A DNA stretch of 64,000 nucleotides, from NCBI RefSeq assembly GCF_035594125.1, contig NW_026973743.1:37501-101500 (forward strand). Reading direction: 5' to 3'. The position numbers and the translations under genes were made by a program. This DNA comes from Scylla paramamosain. Taxonomy: Eukaryota; Arthropoda; Malacostraca; Decapoda; Portunidae. Shown here in pieces: positions 41,101 through 64,000 of the stretch. Position 1 is the stretch's first letter; each line of letters opens with the position of its first letter. The notes under the pieces were generated by a model. The model saw only the letters and a list, made by a program, of their open reading frames with translations, did not search any database and was not told the DNA's origin.

Positions 41101-43089
41101 CTGCCACAGTCAGCCACAGACACCACCATGTCACCACACAGGCTGTCATACACACTCTGGAGAAGAAATGGAGCAAGATAATGCAATGACACAAAGGGAA
41201 ACACAATTTTCAGGGTCAGTAATTATATTTAGGAAAATAAATAATTGGTTTAAACTTAATAAAAGGTAGAGGTTAAGAGGGGTCTGATGGTCTTGGAAAG
41301 TGGTATAGGGGACATAATAAGAGTGATATAAGCAAAATTCTCCAGGTAGGGCAATAAATAATTGGTTTGTGCTTAATAAAGGCAGAATTAGATTAAAAGG
41401 AGGTCTAATCCATTTCTTCAAGTGATATGAGATGCAACAAGGGTGATATAAGCAAAATTCTCTGAGGCAGTAAACAGGGAAGGACAAGAAGTAAAAATGG
41501 ATTCAAGCTTGAGGATAGATTTAAGAAAGACAGGATAGAATGGAATAGACTCAGCAATCAGGTTGTTAGTACTGAGTCATTGGGGAGCTTTAGACAAATT
41601 TATGGATTGGGTGGAAATAAGGTAAGAGCAGAATAACACACACAGCAAAGGTTAAGGTAATATCATAAAGGATAACAATTTATTGGGGCTTCCACTCATT
41701 CACCCTGCTCTTATAGACAAAGAATAACACACACAGCAAAGGATAAGGTAATATCATAAAGGATAATAATTTATTGGGGCTTCCACTCATTCACCCCTGC
41801 TCTTATAGACGAAGAATAACACACACAGCAAAGGATAAGGTAATATCATAAAGGATAATAATTTATTGGGGCTTCCACTCATTCACCCTGCTCTTATAGA
41901 CAAGGTGGCATCAAAAGCATTTCTCTCTCGTAGCATAAAAGTCATAATGTAGTGAAGACTGTCATTCATCGTGTCATATTTCACAAGAGTTACTGGGTAT
42001 CTTATCTCTTTTTTGGATATCTGTTACCATCTAACGAAATACTAAAATAGTTTAAGAGTATTTTTACATGTCTGTCTAGGTAATAACCTAGACAATGAGA
42101 CAATAGTGAAGATTGTAAACATGGTATGCTTTTCATACCATCTAAATTTTCGGGCAAAAACACTTATTTTGCTCCTTAATTGATAAAACTCAAGGTTAGT
42201 GAGACTTTTCCTCTTCTAGTATATTTCCACAAAATATGAATGCATAAAATCCCCTAAACATTAATTTGTTTTCATAAGTTAAGAAATTAAATCTGCATAT
42301 TGAGATGGTCTTTTGGCGGCGCCAAAACAGTTTAAGCACGAATCTGTGACTGAGGTGAGTTCCAGCCGCTGTTGTGCTTATTTTACCTGTCCCACGAACA
42401 CAACAGCTGCCTGGCCAACATTCAGCGACTCAGAGACACATTACCAAGTAAGCAAGTGGACATTGCCGCCCTGACAAGCTTTTTAAAGTGTAAAGACGTA
42501 CTGGGTATGACAAGCCGCAGCTGAGTGTTTTGGCATAACAACACAGCGGCGTCCTGGTTCCCTGTAGCTCCCTGGCTCCCTCCCCGTGCACAGTTTTGCT
42601 CTCTCTCTCTCTCACCAAGAAAACAACAAAATTTGCTCTGCGGAGACGAGGTTAATGTGTGTTCAGGAACATCTGGTGCATTACGCTGTATAAAAGTGAG
42701 CGAGCTGGCTGTACCAAGGCGACTGTATTTTGCTTCTTAAAACCATGTTCAATGAACTAAGTAAACATCAACAGATAACATTAAATCAACACCATAATTA
42801 CACTGGAAGGAATACAAGGACGACAAATCAACAGCGCATCATATACGTTGTGTTTGCAGATGACTGGCTGCGAGGGGAGGCTTGGCCTAGCTGACTAACT
42901 GAAATAAGCCTCAAGATCAATGCAAACCGCAAGACCTTACACCATATATAATACAATGAAGGATATTATTGTTACTACTGTTCATCCAAGCCAGCATCAC
43001 CACCACCACCACCACCACCACCCCAACTTCAAGCTTCGTTAAAGGTAAAACATTCTAATTATTATTATTTGTTGTTATTTTTATTGCTA

Positions 43090-43133
<44 letters not shown>

Positions 43134-43209
43134 TATTATTATTATTTTATTATTATTACCATTGTTTAAAAAAAATGCCATGTATCATCTGGTTAAGAGA
43201 TTTAAAGAG

Positions 43210-43262
<53 letters not shown>

Positions 43263-43330
43263 GTTACATCAGAGACAGACAGACAGACAGACAGACAGAT
43301 AAATAGATAGCTAGGTGAGTCACACTAACT

Positions 43331-43364
<34 letters not shown>

Positions 43365-43463
43365 CCTTGAGGTGAGTAAGAAATAGAGATAATGTTTGTG
43401 GCTGGAGGGAAAATTTTAGTGCAACTTTGAAGGGAATAACAGTTTGCTGGAGGAAAGACTGGT

Positions 43464-43549
<86 letters not shown>

Positions 43550-43600
43550 GTCTGTCTGTCTAGCTCTTTCAAATTTTTACTTTTCTTTGTTCTTTTATTT

Positions 43601-43688
<88 letters not shown>

Positions 43689-43739
43689 GTCTGTCTGTCT
43701 AGCTCTTTCAAATTTTTACTTTTCTTTGTTCTTTTATTT

Positions 43740-43894
<155 letters not shown>

Positions 43895-43929
43895 ATCTTT
43901 CACTTAATTAAAATTCTTTCTGGTTAACC

Positions 43930-44040
<111 letters not shown>

Positions 44041-44075
44041 CCATCTTTCACTTAACTAAAATTCTTTCTGGTTAA

Positions 44076-44175
<100 letters not shown>

Positions 44176-44203
44176 TTTCACTTAAAATTCTTTCTGGTTA
44201 ACC

Positions 44204-44394
<191 letters not shown>

Positions 44395-44734
44395 CTGGAG
44401 CTTAACAATATACGTAATACACAACATATTTTATAATCACAGCGGAGGAGGAGGGGAAGGAGGAGGAGGAGGAGGAGGAGGAGGAGGAGGAGGTAGGGAA
44501 GAGTAGGGAAGGAATGTTAGAGTAAAAGTGAATAAAATCCCCGTTAGTTCTCAGAGGAGGAGGAGGAGGAGGAGGAGGAGGAGGAGGAGGAGGTAGGGAA
44601 GAGTAGGGAAGGAATGTGAGAGTAAAAATGAATAAAATCCCCGTTAGTTCTCAGAGGAGGAGGAGGAGGAGGAGGAGGAGGAAAACAATACGAAGACACA
44701 TTAACTTGATATCTCTGGTTGGCATGAAATTACT

Positions 44735-44766
<32 letters not shown>

Positions 44767-46110
44767 GGAGGAGGAGGAGGAGGAGGAGGATTTGATGTTG
44801 AAAGTGAATGTGAGGTATGAGAAGAGGAGGAGGAGAAGAAGAAGAAGAAGAAGAAGAAGAAGAAGAAGAAGAGGAAGGAGAAGAAAAGATGATGATTATG
44901 AAGAGGAGGAGGAGGAGGAGAATATGGACTACACAAAGGAAGAAGACAAGGAAGAGGAGGAGGAGGAGGAGGAGGAGGAGGAATAACAATGAAGAAGAGG
45001 AATAGAGAAGGAGGAATAGAAGAGGAGGAGGAGGAGGAGAAAAAGGAGGAGAATATAGACTATGATACGAAAGAAGAAGAGGAGGAGGAAGAGGAGGAGG
45101 TGGTGGTGGTGGTAGTGGTGGTGAAAGGGTTTGTCTTCAAGGCCGTGTGTCGACATGGCTAGGTAGAGAGAGAGAGAGAGAGAGAGAGAGACTTTCATTA
45201 TTTCCCCTTCTTGTATTCAATTATATTCATCAATGTGTGAGAAAGGGGGTCCAGGGGGGCTGTGCCTCCCCTGGACCCCCTAAGGTTACTAACCTAACCT
45301 AACTTATATCCTTGGGATGATTGTGGACTTAGTTTCTGGAGGCAGCGCGCTATTAATTTAATTACTATGGCCTTACAAAAGCCTTCCCCACATTGAAAAC
45401 ATCACAGACATGTTCTATAGTAAGTACTCTATCACGTTGCAATGTGTTTTTAATGAATAGAGAGGAGGTCCAACCCTGCAGTTTTACCGAACAGATTAAG
45501 GGGGCGACAGGGGTGGTACCTCCTGGGCACATAGTACATTCTGTGGCTTTGAAATCATAGTAAGTGTTTGTTGGGGGAATATGGACCTAAACCTCTTCTG
45601 AAGTAACCTTAGCCTTTTCTGAAGTTAATACTTACATGTCAGGTAGAATTAAGGTTGTAGCATATCTTGCAATATATATCAACTTACAGAAACTTGTTTA
45701 AGCAAAAAAAAGGTAAAAGGTTAATGAACTGATGCATCCCCATGCTACACACTCCTCGTCTGAGTTTGTCGAGAGTCATTGCTGGCTGGCTGCTTGAGGT
45801 GTGTGGGGCAGGGCAGGGTTAGCCATTACAGGAATCACAATACTTAGTTATTTGAAGGTCTTGCTAACCTAGCCTAACCCTGACGTAACCTAAACTAACC
45901 TAACCCTAACCCTAATCCTTGCCTTTTTTTTTTTTTTTTTTGTTTTTTTTCATACATTAAGTAATAACTTCAAATAACTATAAGTATTCTGATTCCCTTA
46001 ATGGCTAACCTCACCCTGCCCTGCACAGCTCCAGCAGCCAGCCAACAGTGACCCTCAAGCACTTGGAAGGGGAGGGTGTAGCATGGGAATGCATCAGTTC
46101 ATTAAAACTT

Positions 46111-46150
<40 letters not shown>

Positions 46151-47054
46151 GTTTCCAGAAGTTGATATATATTGCATGATATTCTACAACCTTAATTCTA
46201 TCTGACATGTACGTATTAACCCTAGAAGAGGCTGAGGTTATCTCCATATTATCCTTTTCTTTCCCTCAGGCTTTATTTTTAGTTAATTGCTTTGAAAGAG
46301 ATATCATAGAAACTTTGTTAATATATCTACATTTTATATCTATAGAATTTTAAGTTTTTCATTTTGTCCGAAAATACAATTTTTTTTCACCGTTAATTTT
46401 CTCCACTCCTTTTCCTGTTTTCTTTTTACATTTTTAAGGTAGGGGAGTGCAGGCCAAAATAAACCAAAGTTGGGAAGCCTGAAAAGTTTAAGGAGTTAAA
46501 AACACTGTTTTGCGCAGAAATCCTTAAAAATAGTCAACAAACAGAGAATATCCCATCCCCCCATATTCCCCACTACACTATTCTAACTGTGAGATTACTA
46601 ACCTTGCTAATTGGGGAGGCTCCATCACCCAGATCTCCCATTATGCTATTCTTACCAGTAAATTGCAGTTTAACACCACAAATCCTATCTTTTTTCTGTC
46701 CCTAACAAGCTTGGAGACATGGTGGGAAAATGGAGTTTTAGGGTGGAAGAAGCTAAATTATGCCAAATTTTGACATTCGTTGGAAAGTCTAAGGATGAGG
46801 TGCCATATATTGAAAACTGGGAACTTTCTAGCTTAACCTAACTTTACCCAACCTAACTGAAAGGCGAGTCCTGTCCCCCCTTTTAAGACACTAATCCAGC
46901 TTAACCAGTGCATCTTTCTCCAGTGGATGTCCCCATTAAGACTACTAACTTAACTTAACCAGGGGGCTTTTGTATGTAGAATGAGAATTTCTCAGATGAT
47001 GTTTTGGTGTATAGTCTCTGCAACAACATCTCTTTATCTTTCATGGTCTGTCTC

Positions 47055-47057
<3 letters not shown>

Positions 47058-47091
<34 letters not shown>

Positions 47092-47094
47092 TGT

Positions 47095-47134
<40 letters not shown>
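47058..47134 (+). repeat. (GT)n microsatellite with interruption (copy 2)
   Basis: Counterpart of 20078-20154. A GGTGTGG interruption near 47090 is absent from copy 1. Confidence 0.93.
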
Positions 47135-47139
<5 letters not shown>

Positions 47140-47288
47140 TTTAGAGATGACCTTCTAGTTGTTCTTCTCTTATGGTATTTTTCTTTTTCTGTCTCTTTCT
47201 GTACAATATGTCCTTTATTTCCTCAGCATCCTGAATGGTATTCTTGGTAATATCTGTTTTATTTTCTCTCTACCTCTCCCTTCCACAG

Positions 47289-56676
<9,388 letters not shown>

Positions 56677-57914
56677 GGAGCCAAACCCTGCTGTCTTCTT
56701 TCCTTTGTGAGTTCAGATGTAGCAAATTCTTGTAGCTGTTGTGTGAAGCAATATTGCTATCTGAAAATCTATCTCTTGTTCTATTTTTAAGCATTATGTC
56801 TCAGCAGTGCCACTTTTGGACTACCTGAATTGGAGGGACAGCTACATATATTGATGGGGACACAAAAGTGTAGCTAGGGATCTGTTTCTTTCCCCTCCAC
56901 TTCTCCCTTTCTCTCCTTTATAACCTCATCCCCCAACTCTTCCATCTCTTCCATCACACTTCACTTCCACTGCTTCCAATAAGTTGTCATGCAAAAAGCA
57001 AAATTAACACTTGGAAAAGTATTTTTAAGTGCTATGGGAAAACTGCTAATATTGAAAATTAATGTTGATAAGTGCAGAATTCTATACATTGCAGAAAGCA
57101 GATGCAAAACAGCATGTGCTTTTCCTTATCATCATAGTGTAGCTCTGGAGGACAGAAGGGCAATCTCCATTAATATGGCAGTAGCCACAAGGAAGCCACT
57201 TCCTGAAGAATGAATGGATCTGTGGCAGTTGTATAAAAAATTACAAGACGTGTGAAAAAGTGTGCGGTGATTGTGACTATAATAAGAAGTAATATGCAAT
57301 GATGACCATGTGATTGCATACAAATGTGTACCTTCTTAATTTTCTAAAGGAAAACTACAGTCTTAAGTTTGATTTTAAAGTAACACTAAATTTACAAGGT
57401 GGGTAAGAGTAAAGATGCCACATGAAGAGCTGCAGGTAAATGCTGTGATTAGTGTAGATCCTAATGAAGAGTTACCATAGAAAATACACAAACATCATTG
57501 AGACAATAGTTGTGACTTAACATGCTTATACACATTCACAGGTCCTTGATACACATGATTCAAGCCTGACACTTGAGGAATATTACTTTGTAAGTAATGG
57601 AGGTGCAGCTCAGAGGTGTTTCAGAATATAGCTCTCAGTGGCTGATGCATGGAATAAGTTCATGATGTGCGATTCAGTACCTCAAATAAGTGACTCAGTC
57701 TGTGATATAAGTAATAATGCAAGCTGTTGAATCATGGATGTGCGCCTCAGAATGTGTGACCTCGTAGCTTTGCCCGGACCAGCATAGTCAACCCTAACCT
57801 AGGCCAACACAGCCAGTAATAGCTTTGTGAAACACCAAAATATAGATAATCATTATTATCATCTGCAGCCACCATGCTCACCCACCACCTACACAAAATT
57901 TAATGTCTTCCACT

Positions 57915-57959
<45 letters not shown>

Positions 57960-57960
57960 T

Positions 57961-57996
<36 letters not shown>

Positions 57997-58337
57997 ATAA
58001 TTTTTGTTCATTGTTCGCATCTCGCTATGCACTCTACCTTCCATCATATCTTCAGTTTTAAGCCTTTCGTAACGACATCATAAATTTGTGGATTGACTTT
58101 TATTTATTTATTTATTTATTTATTTTGTAGATCAAACCTGCTGTTTGGGTGTTCCTTTTTCACGTGATCGCATATCAGGGTCTTCTTTGAAGTATAAAGC
58201 ACCACGTTATCTGCGACCTTTGATTTGTGACAGATATCATATGGTCATTATTAATAAAAGGAAGCAGATGGTAATAGTGAACTGCATTACATAACCACGC
58301 ATCTGTCGCTTTGATAAACCAAAATGCAGTATTTCTG

Positions 58338-58370
<33 letters not shown>

Positions 58371-58446
58371 GTAGTAATAGTAGTAGTAGTAGTGGTAATA
58401 GCTGTAGTAGTACAAATACTATTTCGTATGACACAGAGACATGAGA

Positions 58447-58495
<49 letters not shown>

Positions 58496-60268
58496 GTAAA
58501 ATTATACGAACTTAACACTGTTAGGCTCGTAGTGCGGAAGGTTGGCGGGCAGTAGCGGCCAATCAGACAGACGGACGTGTAGGGGAACTAAAACTACAGA
58601 TAGCGACCTGATATCTACCCCGCCAGCCTTCATGATTGCGCTGAGGTACCCCGCCACCCAGATAAACCTCATTTGGCCCCAAGCCCACTGCACACACACG
58701 GTAATTCTTGTAGTGGTGTAATTGTAATGGGCGATTGTTGTTTATTTACTAAGTGGGTGGTAGTGTGTAGGATTGAGATCGTGGTGTGATGGTGGGTTAT
58801 AGTGGGGGTGGTGTGGGGTATTGACACTATAACGCAACACTGCACACACAAACAGACGGTAAATTTTCTAGTGATGTAGTAGTAATGGACTGGTGTAGGT
58901 TATGCATATTGAGAAATGGGTGGTGGTTGGTAGGATTGAGGTCATTACTATCGGAATGGGGCTGGTGGTTGTGGAGAGTACTGTGGGATACGTACACTTT
59001 ATATTAAGCAACACAACACACGTTACCTCATTTCCACACACAACTCGCCCCCGTGGACAGTTATGGTTTGTCATTTGCCAGTCATCCTCTATTTATACTT
59101 GTACACGTCAAGACGAGCCCTGCGGCAGACAAAACAGACTTAGTACTGAGTGATGACAAGCTCTCAGGTGCTGGTTTGTTTATCTCCCTCAGTGCGGTGA
59201 TGTGACTGATTTTGTGGCGTCAGCTGATAGTCTGAGATGGCAAGGTGGCATCTGTCAACAGCAGTCGGGTGTCTCCTGCAACAGTGAAAGCATTTGTAAA
59301 CAAAGTCAAGTGCCACGTGAGAGCCTTGACTTTCTTGTCTGTATAGCTGTGTAAATAGGGTGAAGCGGTTCTTGGCTTGTGTTGTCTTTAGTATAGAAAT
59401 GCTTACTTAAACTTTTAGAGAGGATGGCTTGCTGCTGTTGACAGTTGCCACTTCACAGACTGAGAATGATGCCTTCATACTGTAAAAATCTTAAACATTG
59501 CAACAACACAATAGGTATAGAAATTAATTGCAGTACTGTATAGTAGGTTAAAAATTGCACATGTATGGGAATGAGCATGTGGCAATGGAAGTTGTGGCTG
59601 TCTTGAGCTGTTTTATCCAGTACACTCATCATAGGGCCTGGGTGAGCCACAGGTTGTGATGTATGGCAATACACTTCTCATCAGTGATCAAGCTTTTGGA
59701 ATCACCTTATAGAAGTATTACAGCATCCTTCTCATTATTATGAGATTTTCATCTTTCTGCTTTGAAACCAGCTTGCAGTGACCTGACATTTCTGGTCAGT
59801 CAATCTTTGCTTTAGCAAGAGTGACTACAATGTTTCATTGAGTGAAGAGTCACGTACCGTGACCTTTGAGCTGCTGTAGGTTCAACTCGCTAGTATTGGT
59901 TAGAGGCAGTTATGATGTAGGGGCATAAATGTAATGCTTGTGCAGTGCCTCCTTTTGTAACGTGTCATGCCATTCTTGATGTGATCAGTGCAGGATGATA
60001 AGACCCGGGTCACATTGACTCCATGTATTAATTGAATCGATCAGATCCTGAGAACGTGAGAGAATGTGAACCAATTCTCATGAGGGTAGAAAGTAAACTG
60101 GTAATGTACAGCTCAGCCTTACAGAAACAACATTGCAGATTTATGTCAGTGCACAGATTTACTTATCCTTTAACTGACCATGCAGATGAATTTGTCTGCC
60201 CATGAAGCTTATTAAGTAGGAAAAATCTACAGTTTTTGCCATGTCTACTTGGATGAATTTGTTGCCTA

Positions 60269-60411
<143 letters not shown>

Positions 60412-61154
60412 TTAGGTATTGGGACCATAGCGTCTGTCAGGAGCCAATATATTTTTTGGGATTCTTTTTAATAAGCATTCTTTTCCTCTTTAAAGAACAT
60501 CTTACAGTTTCATTATCAGATTACTGAGTATAGTGTTTATCACTGAGCTCATGAAATATCTTATCAACTATTTTGCCTGTGATAAGGATTAAGATGATGT
60601 GACACTGTTCTACTTGAGATGATATCCTCTCTGTGATATCTATGATGACTCCAACATACATCTTTGATTTTTTTATATTTTTTATGTGATGAGACTGGTT
60701 TTGCTGCATCACCATTGATGCATCTGATAGTTTAAGTGTATCTGCAGATCTTGACAGTTGCTTTTGTGGGATTCTAAGAACTGACTTGCTTGAACAAAAA
60801 ACTGCCTTGATGCTGGTGACTTATTTGATGATGTGTTGAGCTTTATTTATCACAAGGTACTTGAGGCATTCTCAGTCTGGATATCTGCAGTTTAACGTAC
60901 ATGAGAAATTTACAGCATACATACTTCATTGTTAACTGAATAGTATTGTCTTGTGATCTGGTGCCTGTGTATTTGTTTTTCATATGCTTCCTGTGGGAGT
61001 TGTTTCAACACCTCAATAGATTGCTTGCACAAGTTAGTACTTAGACAGGAGGATTGACAGCACACCCATGCTTATGTTCCCTTTTCATGTGTTGCCCTTT
61101 AGGTAGTGAGGAGAGACAGGTACCAGCAGGAGCAGTAGTGGTAACAACAGCAGG

Positions 61155-61303
61155 ATGTGGAGCTTCAGCAAGATCCTGCCATACTCCTGCTATGAGCTCG
61201 GCCACTGCTGGAAACACTCGTGCTCCTCAGCCTCCTTTGAAATCTGTATCATTGGGTTCATTGAAAGCATCAAAATCTATGGTGTGGTGTACTTGGTATG
61301 TGA

Positions 61304-61338
<35 letters not shown>

Positions 61339-63560
61339 AGAGGGATACTATCCTCATTGTGTCTAGTAAACTGTTCTGGCAACTGCACTGGCTTCCTAAG
61401 CTTGATGGAAGTTTAGAATATAATTTAAAAAGGTAACACTTGGCAGTAAAGGGGTGATTGCGATAAAATATTGCATTGCATCTACTGTAATTTTATTTTG
61501 GCTCATTAGAATTATCTACAGTTACTGAAAATGTGTGTGATGGTGTCATTAGGTGACAAAATGTTAAAGATTACTGTTACTATATTGGTAAAAAGAGGTG
61601 AAAATGGATTATAGCTATGCATAGAACTTTTCATATCAATTACCTTATGCCATGATAGATCTGGTGTAAGTAGAGTGTGAGGTGAAGGGGAATATGATTT
61701 TGCTTTCTGGCTTCAAAGGTGGAAGGAAGACTTTGATCAGGAGTTAATAATTTTACTTGCTTGCTTTCTTTATTTCTCCTTTTCTTTCCTTTTTCTTTTG
61801 AATTGGGAATGACACTTTGTATTTTGAGGTTTATCTTTGTAATATTAATGACTTGCATTTGTTTGCATGCAGCTAACCGGTCTTGTGAATGCTCGGAAAA
61901 TAAGTATGAAGTATGGAAAAAAGCTCTTGAAGAACTACTTAACAACATCAGTTTGTTTCCTGACAGTCAATGCTTTTGGGTACATTGGCTCCTACTGTGT
62001 TGTCAGGTGAGCATGCCAGGTGTGGCCTTTCCCATGCACATGTTGGGGCAGTTTGGAAGTAGTAAGTGTAATATACATGCTATTATACTGAGTGTGTCAT
62101 GCTTGCTTTTACTCTGGGAAATTTATATGAAACCATGGAGTTGCATAACATAGTAATCTTTTTCTGTTTATCTACTTATTTGTTTATTTATTTTTTATGT
62201 TTTTGTGCATGGATAGTCAATTAATTAAGATATAGTATAGTTTATGTGAATGAATACACATTTAAGTAGTCAGTGGTCATAGTGTGTTGTGATCAGCTCC
62301 CACAATTCTTGTTACTACACAAACCAAGTATAGTGCATGAGTTCTTGTTGATTAGTTTGGAGAGAGGAGGTGACCATAGGATATTGATGAAGGACAGCCA
62401 TTGAAGCACTTCATCATTAGCATATAAAATGACAAAAAAATTAGTATTTTCCAGTTGGAACAAGATAAAATACTGTAAAATAGAAAATACTGTATTTGAC
62501 AGTTTATAAGACATATGGGGTTATAAGATGCATCTCAGTTTGGGCAGGCATTGAAAAAAAAAAAAAAGATAAATAAATGGGTTTAAGCTCTGTATATGAA
62601 GTGAAGGATTTAACCTGACATTTGATGCCCTCTCATATGTATTCAGATCCTTATTAGATTCCAATATTTTTCCTTGGGAAATTTTATAATTTTGTAACTT
62701 ATACGCCATTGTGTACACGTTGTTTCTGTGACCCCATTATGTTGGGGAAATGGAATCTGGAAATTTTAAACACTATTGCATAAACTGTATTGCATGATTA
62801 TTGTGCAGACCATCACCATGAGTCACCCTACTTTGTGACTCTCTTTTCACTTATAAAATCTTTTGTTATGTTAGGTTTTCTGAAAAAAATATAGTTTCTC
62901 ATTAGCTTCAAGTTTTGTTGAACACACATGCGAGATAAAAATGTTAAAAGATAGGCATAATTTCTGTTGTATGAAGGTGTATCTTACCTAAGGAACGCAG
63001 TGAACCTTGCATGTGTTGCCAGGTTTGATGTTTAACTAATGGTGAATTTGTTTTGGTACAAACAATGTAAGCATAGTCACTTAATTTCTTTCTGACTGGT
63101 GTTATTTTATGTGAATTACCATTAAGTATGATCTGTTATACATTGTTACCTTACAAAAAAAAGAGTTGTTTTTGAGATTTAGAAATGATCATCACTTTGT
63201 TTACATGTGTGAAGATGTTTGTGGTTTGATTTAAGGGCCACTGTTGCCATAGACTTACTACTAGCCACTGCCCCAGAGCTGAACCTTGGCCTTATAAGAC
63301 GCTGGCTAATTTTCTGAGACTTTTTTAAGGTGTGTCTTATAAGCTATCAAATACGGTAGCTGAAATTGAGTCACCTCTATGAAATGTCAAATTGTTTAAT
63401 TGTTAATGATATGTTTGTTGTTTACTCCCACAGACACATTCTGCAGCACTTCAACTTTTTCACAGTCTCCTTTGTGCCAGGGTTCATTGGCAGCCTCATG
63501 GCCATCCTAGTGGAACGGCCAGCACGACGAACACTCCTGGGCATCTATGTTACCAATGTG
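61155..63560 (+). CDS. TMEM135: TMEM135-like protein, first three coding exons (copy 2)
   Basis: Exons 61155-61295, 61873-62006 and 63434-63560. All three are in frame and join in phase, giving the start MWSFSK, then KYGKKLLKNYLTTSVCFLTV in exon 2 and VERPARRTLLGIYVTNV in exon 3. As in copy 1 the gene runs into the unit junction (63738/63739) in its third coding intron, so no complete TMEM135 is present in this window. If the array is real, only the rightmost copy outside the window could be full length. Confidence 0.87.
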
Positions 63561-63726
63561 GTGAGTGCCAACGCTGCTTCTTCCCACCCTAATTTCTATT
63601 TGGGATTGCTCTTTACAAAAGTCTTCTTCAGATGTTTCTGCTTTGAGGCATTCTTTCATCTAATCCTTTGTCTCTTGTGTCTTCATTGACATGGTCCTTC
63701 CATCTGATCCTATGTAGGTCTTCCTC

Positions 63727-63752
63727 TTCTTCGTGCTCCTCTTTCCACAGCT
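63727..63752 (+). other. Duplication junction 2
   Basis: Identical in sequence to junction 1 at 36790-36815, at the same offset relative to TMEM135 exon 3. Confidence 0.92.
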
Positions 63753-63840
63753 CAAGGTTCACCCCGGGGAGGTCGCGACATGACACTCGGGGGTTCCTGG
63801 GGGTGAGGAAGGGATGAGGGGATAGCATTTTGTCTGTGTC

Positions 63841-63909
<69 letters not shown>

Positions 63910-64000
63910 GAGCAGTACTTACAGGAAGGGGTCTGGAAGGTCAAAGACAGACCGCTGTTCACTTTCCACATTGTCACAGTTGTCACACAGAAGCTTGGCC
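63739..64000 (+). repeat. Segmental tandem duplication, start of copy 3 (cut by window end)
   Basis: The last 262 bases restart the unit with the same junction sequence seen at 36790-36802. They contain the truncated peroxidase exon (63739-63796), its GT-repeat intron and part of the next exon from 63923. The array therefore has at least three copies in this assembly. Confidence 0.93.
63739..64000 (-). pseudogene. Haem peroxidase copy 3, 3' part, cut by window end
   Basis: Contains the junction-truncated exon (63739-63796, NPRVSCRDLPGVNLELWKE then foreign sequence) and the start of the next exon from 63923 (CDNVESE...DLPDPFL). At bases that distinguish the copies it agrees with copy 2. Confidence 0.85.

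Overview
This is eukaryotic nuclear DNA, most likely from a decapod crustacean (inference). The genes have many short exons with canonical GT-AG introns. The density and length of (CA)n, (CT)n, (AT)n and (GGA)n microsatellites are extreme. TTAGG-like tracts, fragments of crustacean-type LINEs and a tRNA-derived SINE are present. Nothing prokaryotic was seen.

The layout is dominated by a tandem segmental duplication. Positions 1-5347 are single copy: a palindrome-plus-141-bp-repeat block, TTAGG-like DNA, CA arrays, a cluster of three DR4 nuclear-receptor-type motifs and the last exons of a haem peroxidase gene. Copy 1 of the unit is 5348-36801 (31.5 kb), copy 2 is 36802-63738 (26.9 kb), and a third copy starts at 63739 and runs off the window. 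Both junctions have the same sequence: an intron of a TMEM135 gene fused to the middle of a peroxidase exon.

Each unit carries, left to right: a minus-strand arthropod haem peroxidase gene (apparently of the double-peroxidase type), a divergent intergenic region with a candidate promoter, a huge CT/GGA low-complexity block, a foldback repeat, a complete or nearly complete plus-strand DNAJC2 (zuotin/MPP11, J domain plus two SANT domains), and the first three coding exons of plus-strand TMEM135. Only DNAJC2 lies wholly inside the unit. Peroxidase is cut at its 3' end and TMEM135 after its third coding exon in every internal copy.

The copies differ in informative ways. Copy 1 has a 2,410-bp MULE DNA transposon with an intact transposase ORF, 8-bp target duplications and an empty site in copy 2. 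Copy 2 has lost 2,075 bp between two CA tracts, removing three peroxidase exons including the one with the REHNR motif. Each peroxidase copy has its own nonsense change. The DNAJC2 copies carry reciprocal 1-2 base indels confined to about 19.4-23.2 kb and 46.4-50.2 kb, which look more like unpolished sequence than real decay.

The strongest leads are the repeated junction (a real tandem array or a systematic assembly duplication), the filled/empty MULE site, the frame-preserving peroxidase deletion, the foldback element, the retroelement tails tied to CA microsatellites, and splice sites built from microsatellite sequence. Exon limits come from reading frame, splice consensus and agreement between copies; no database search was run.
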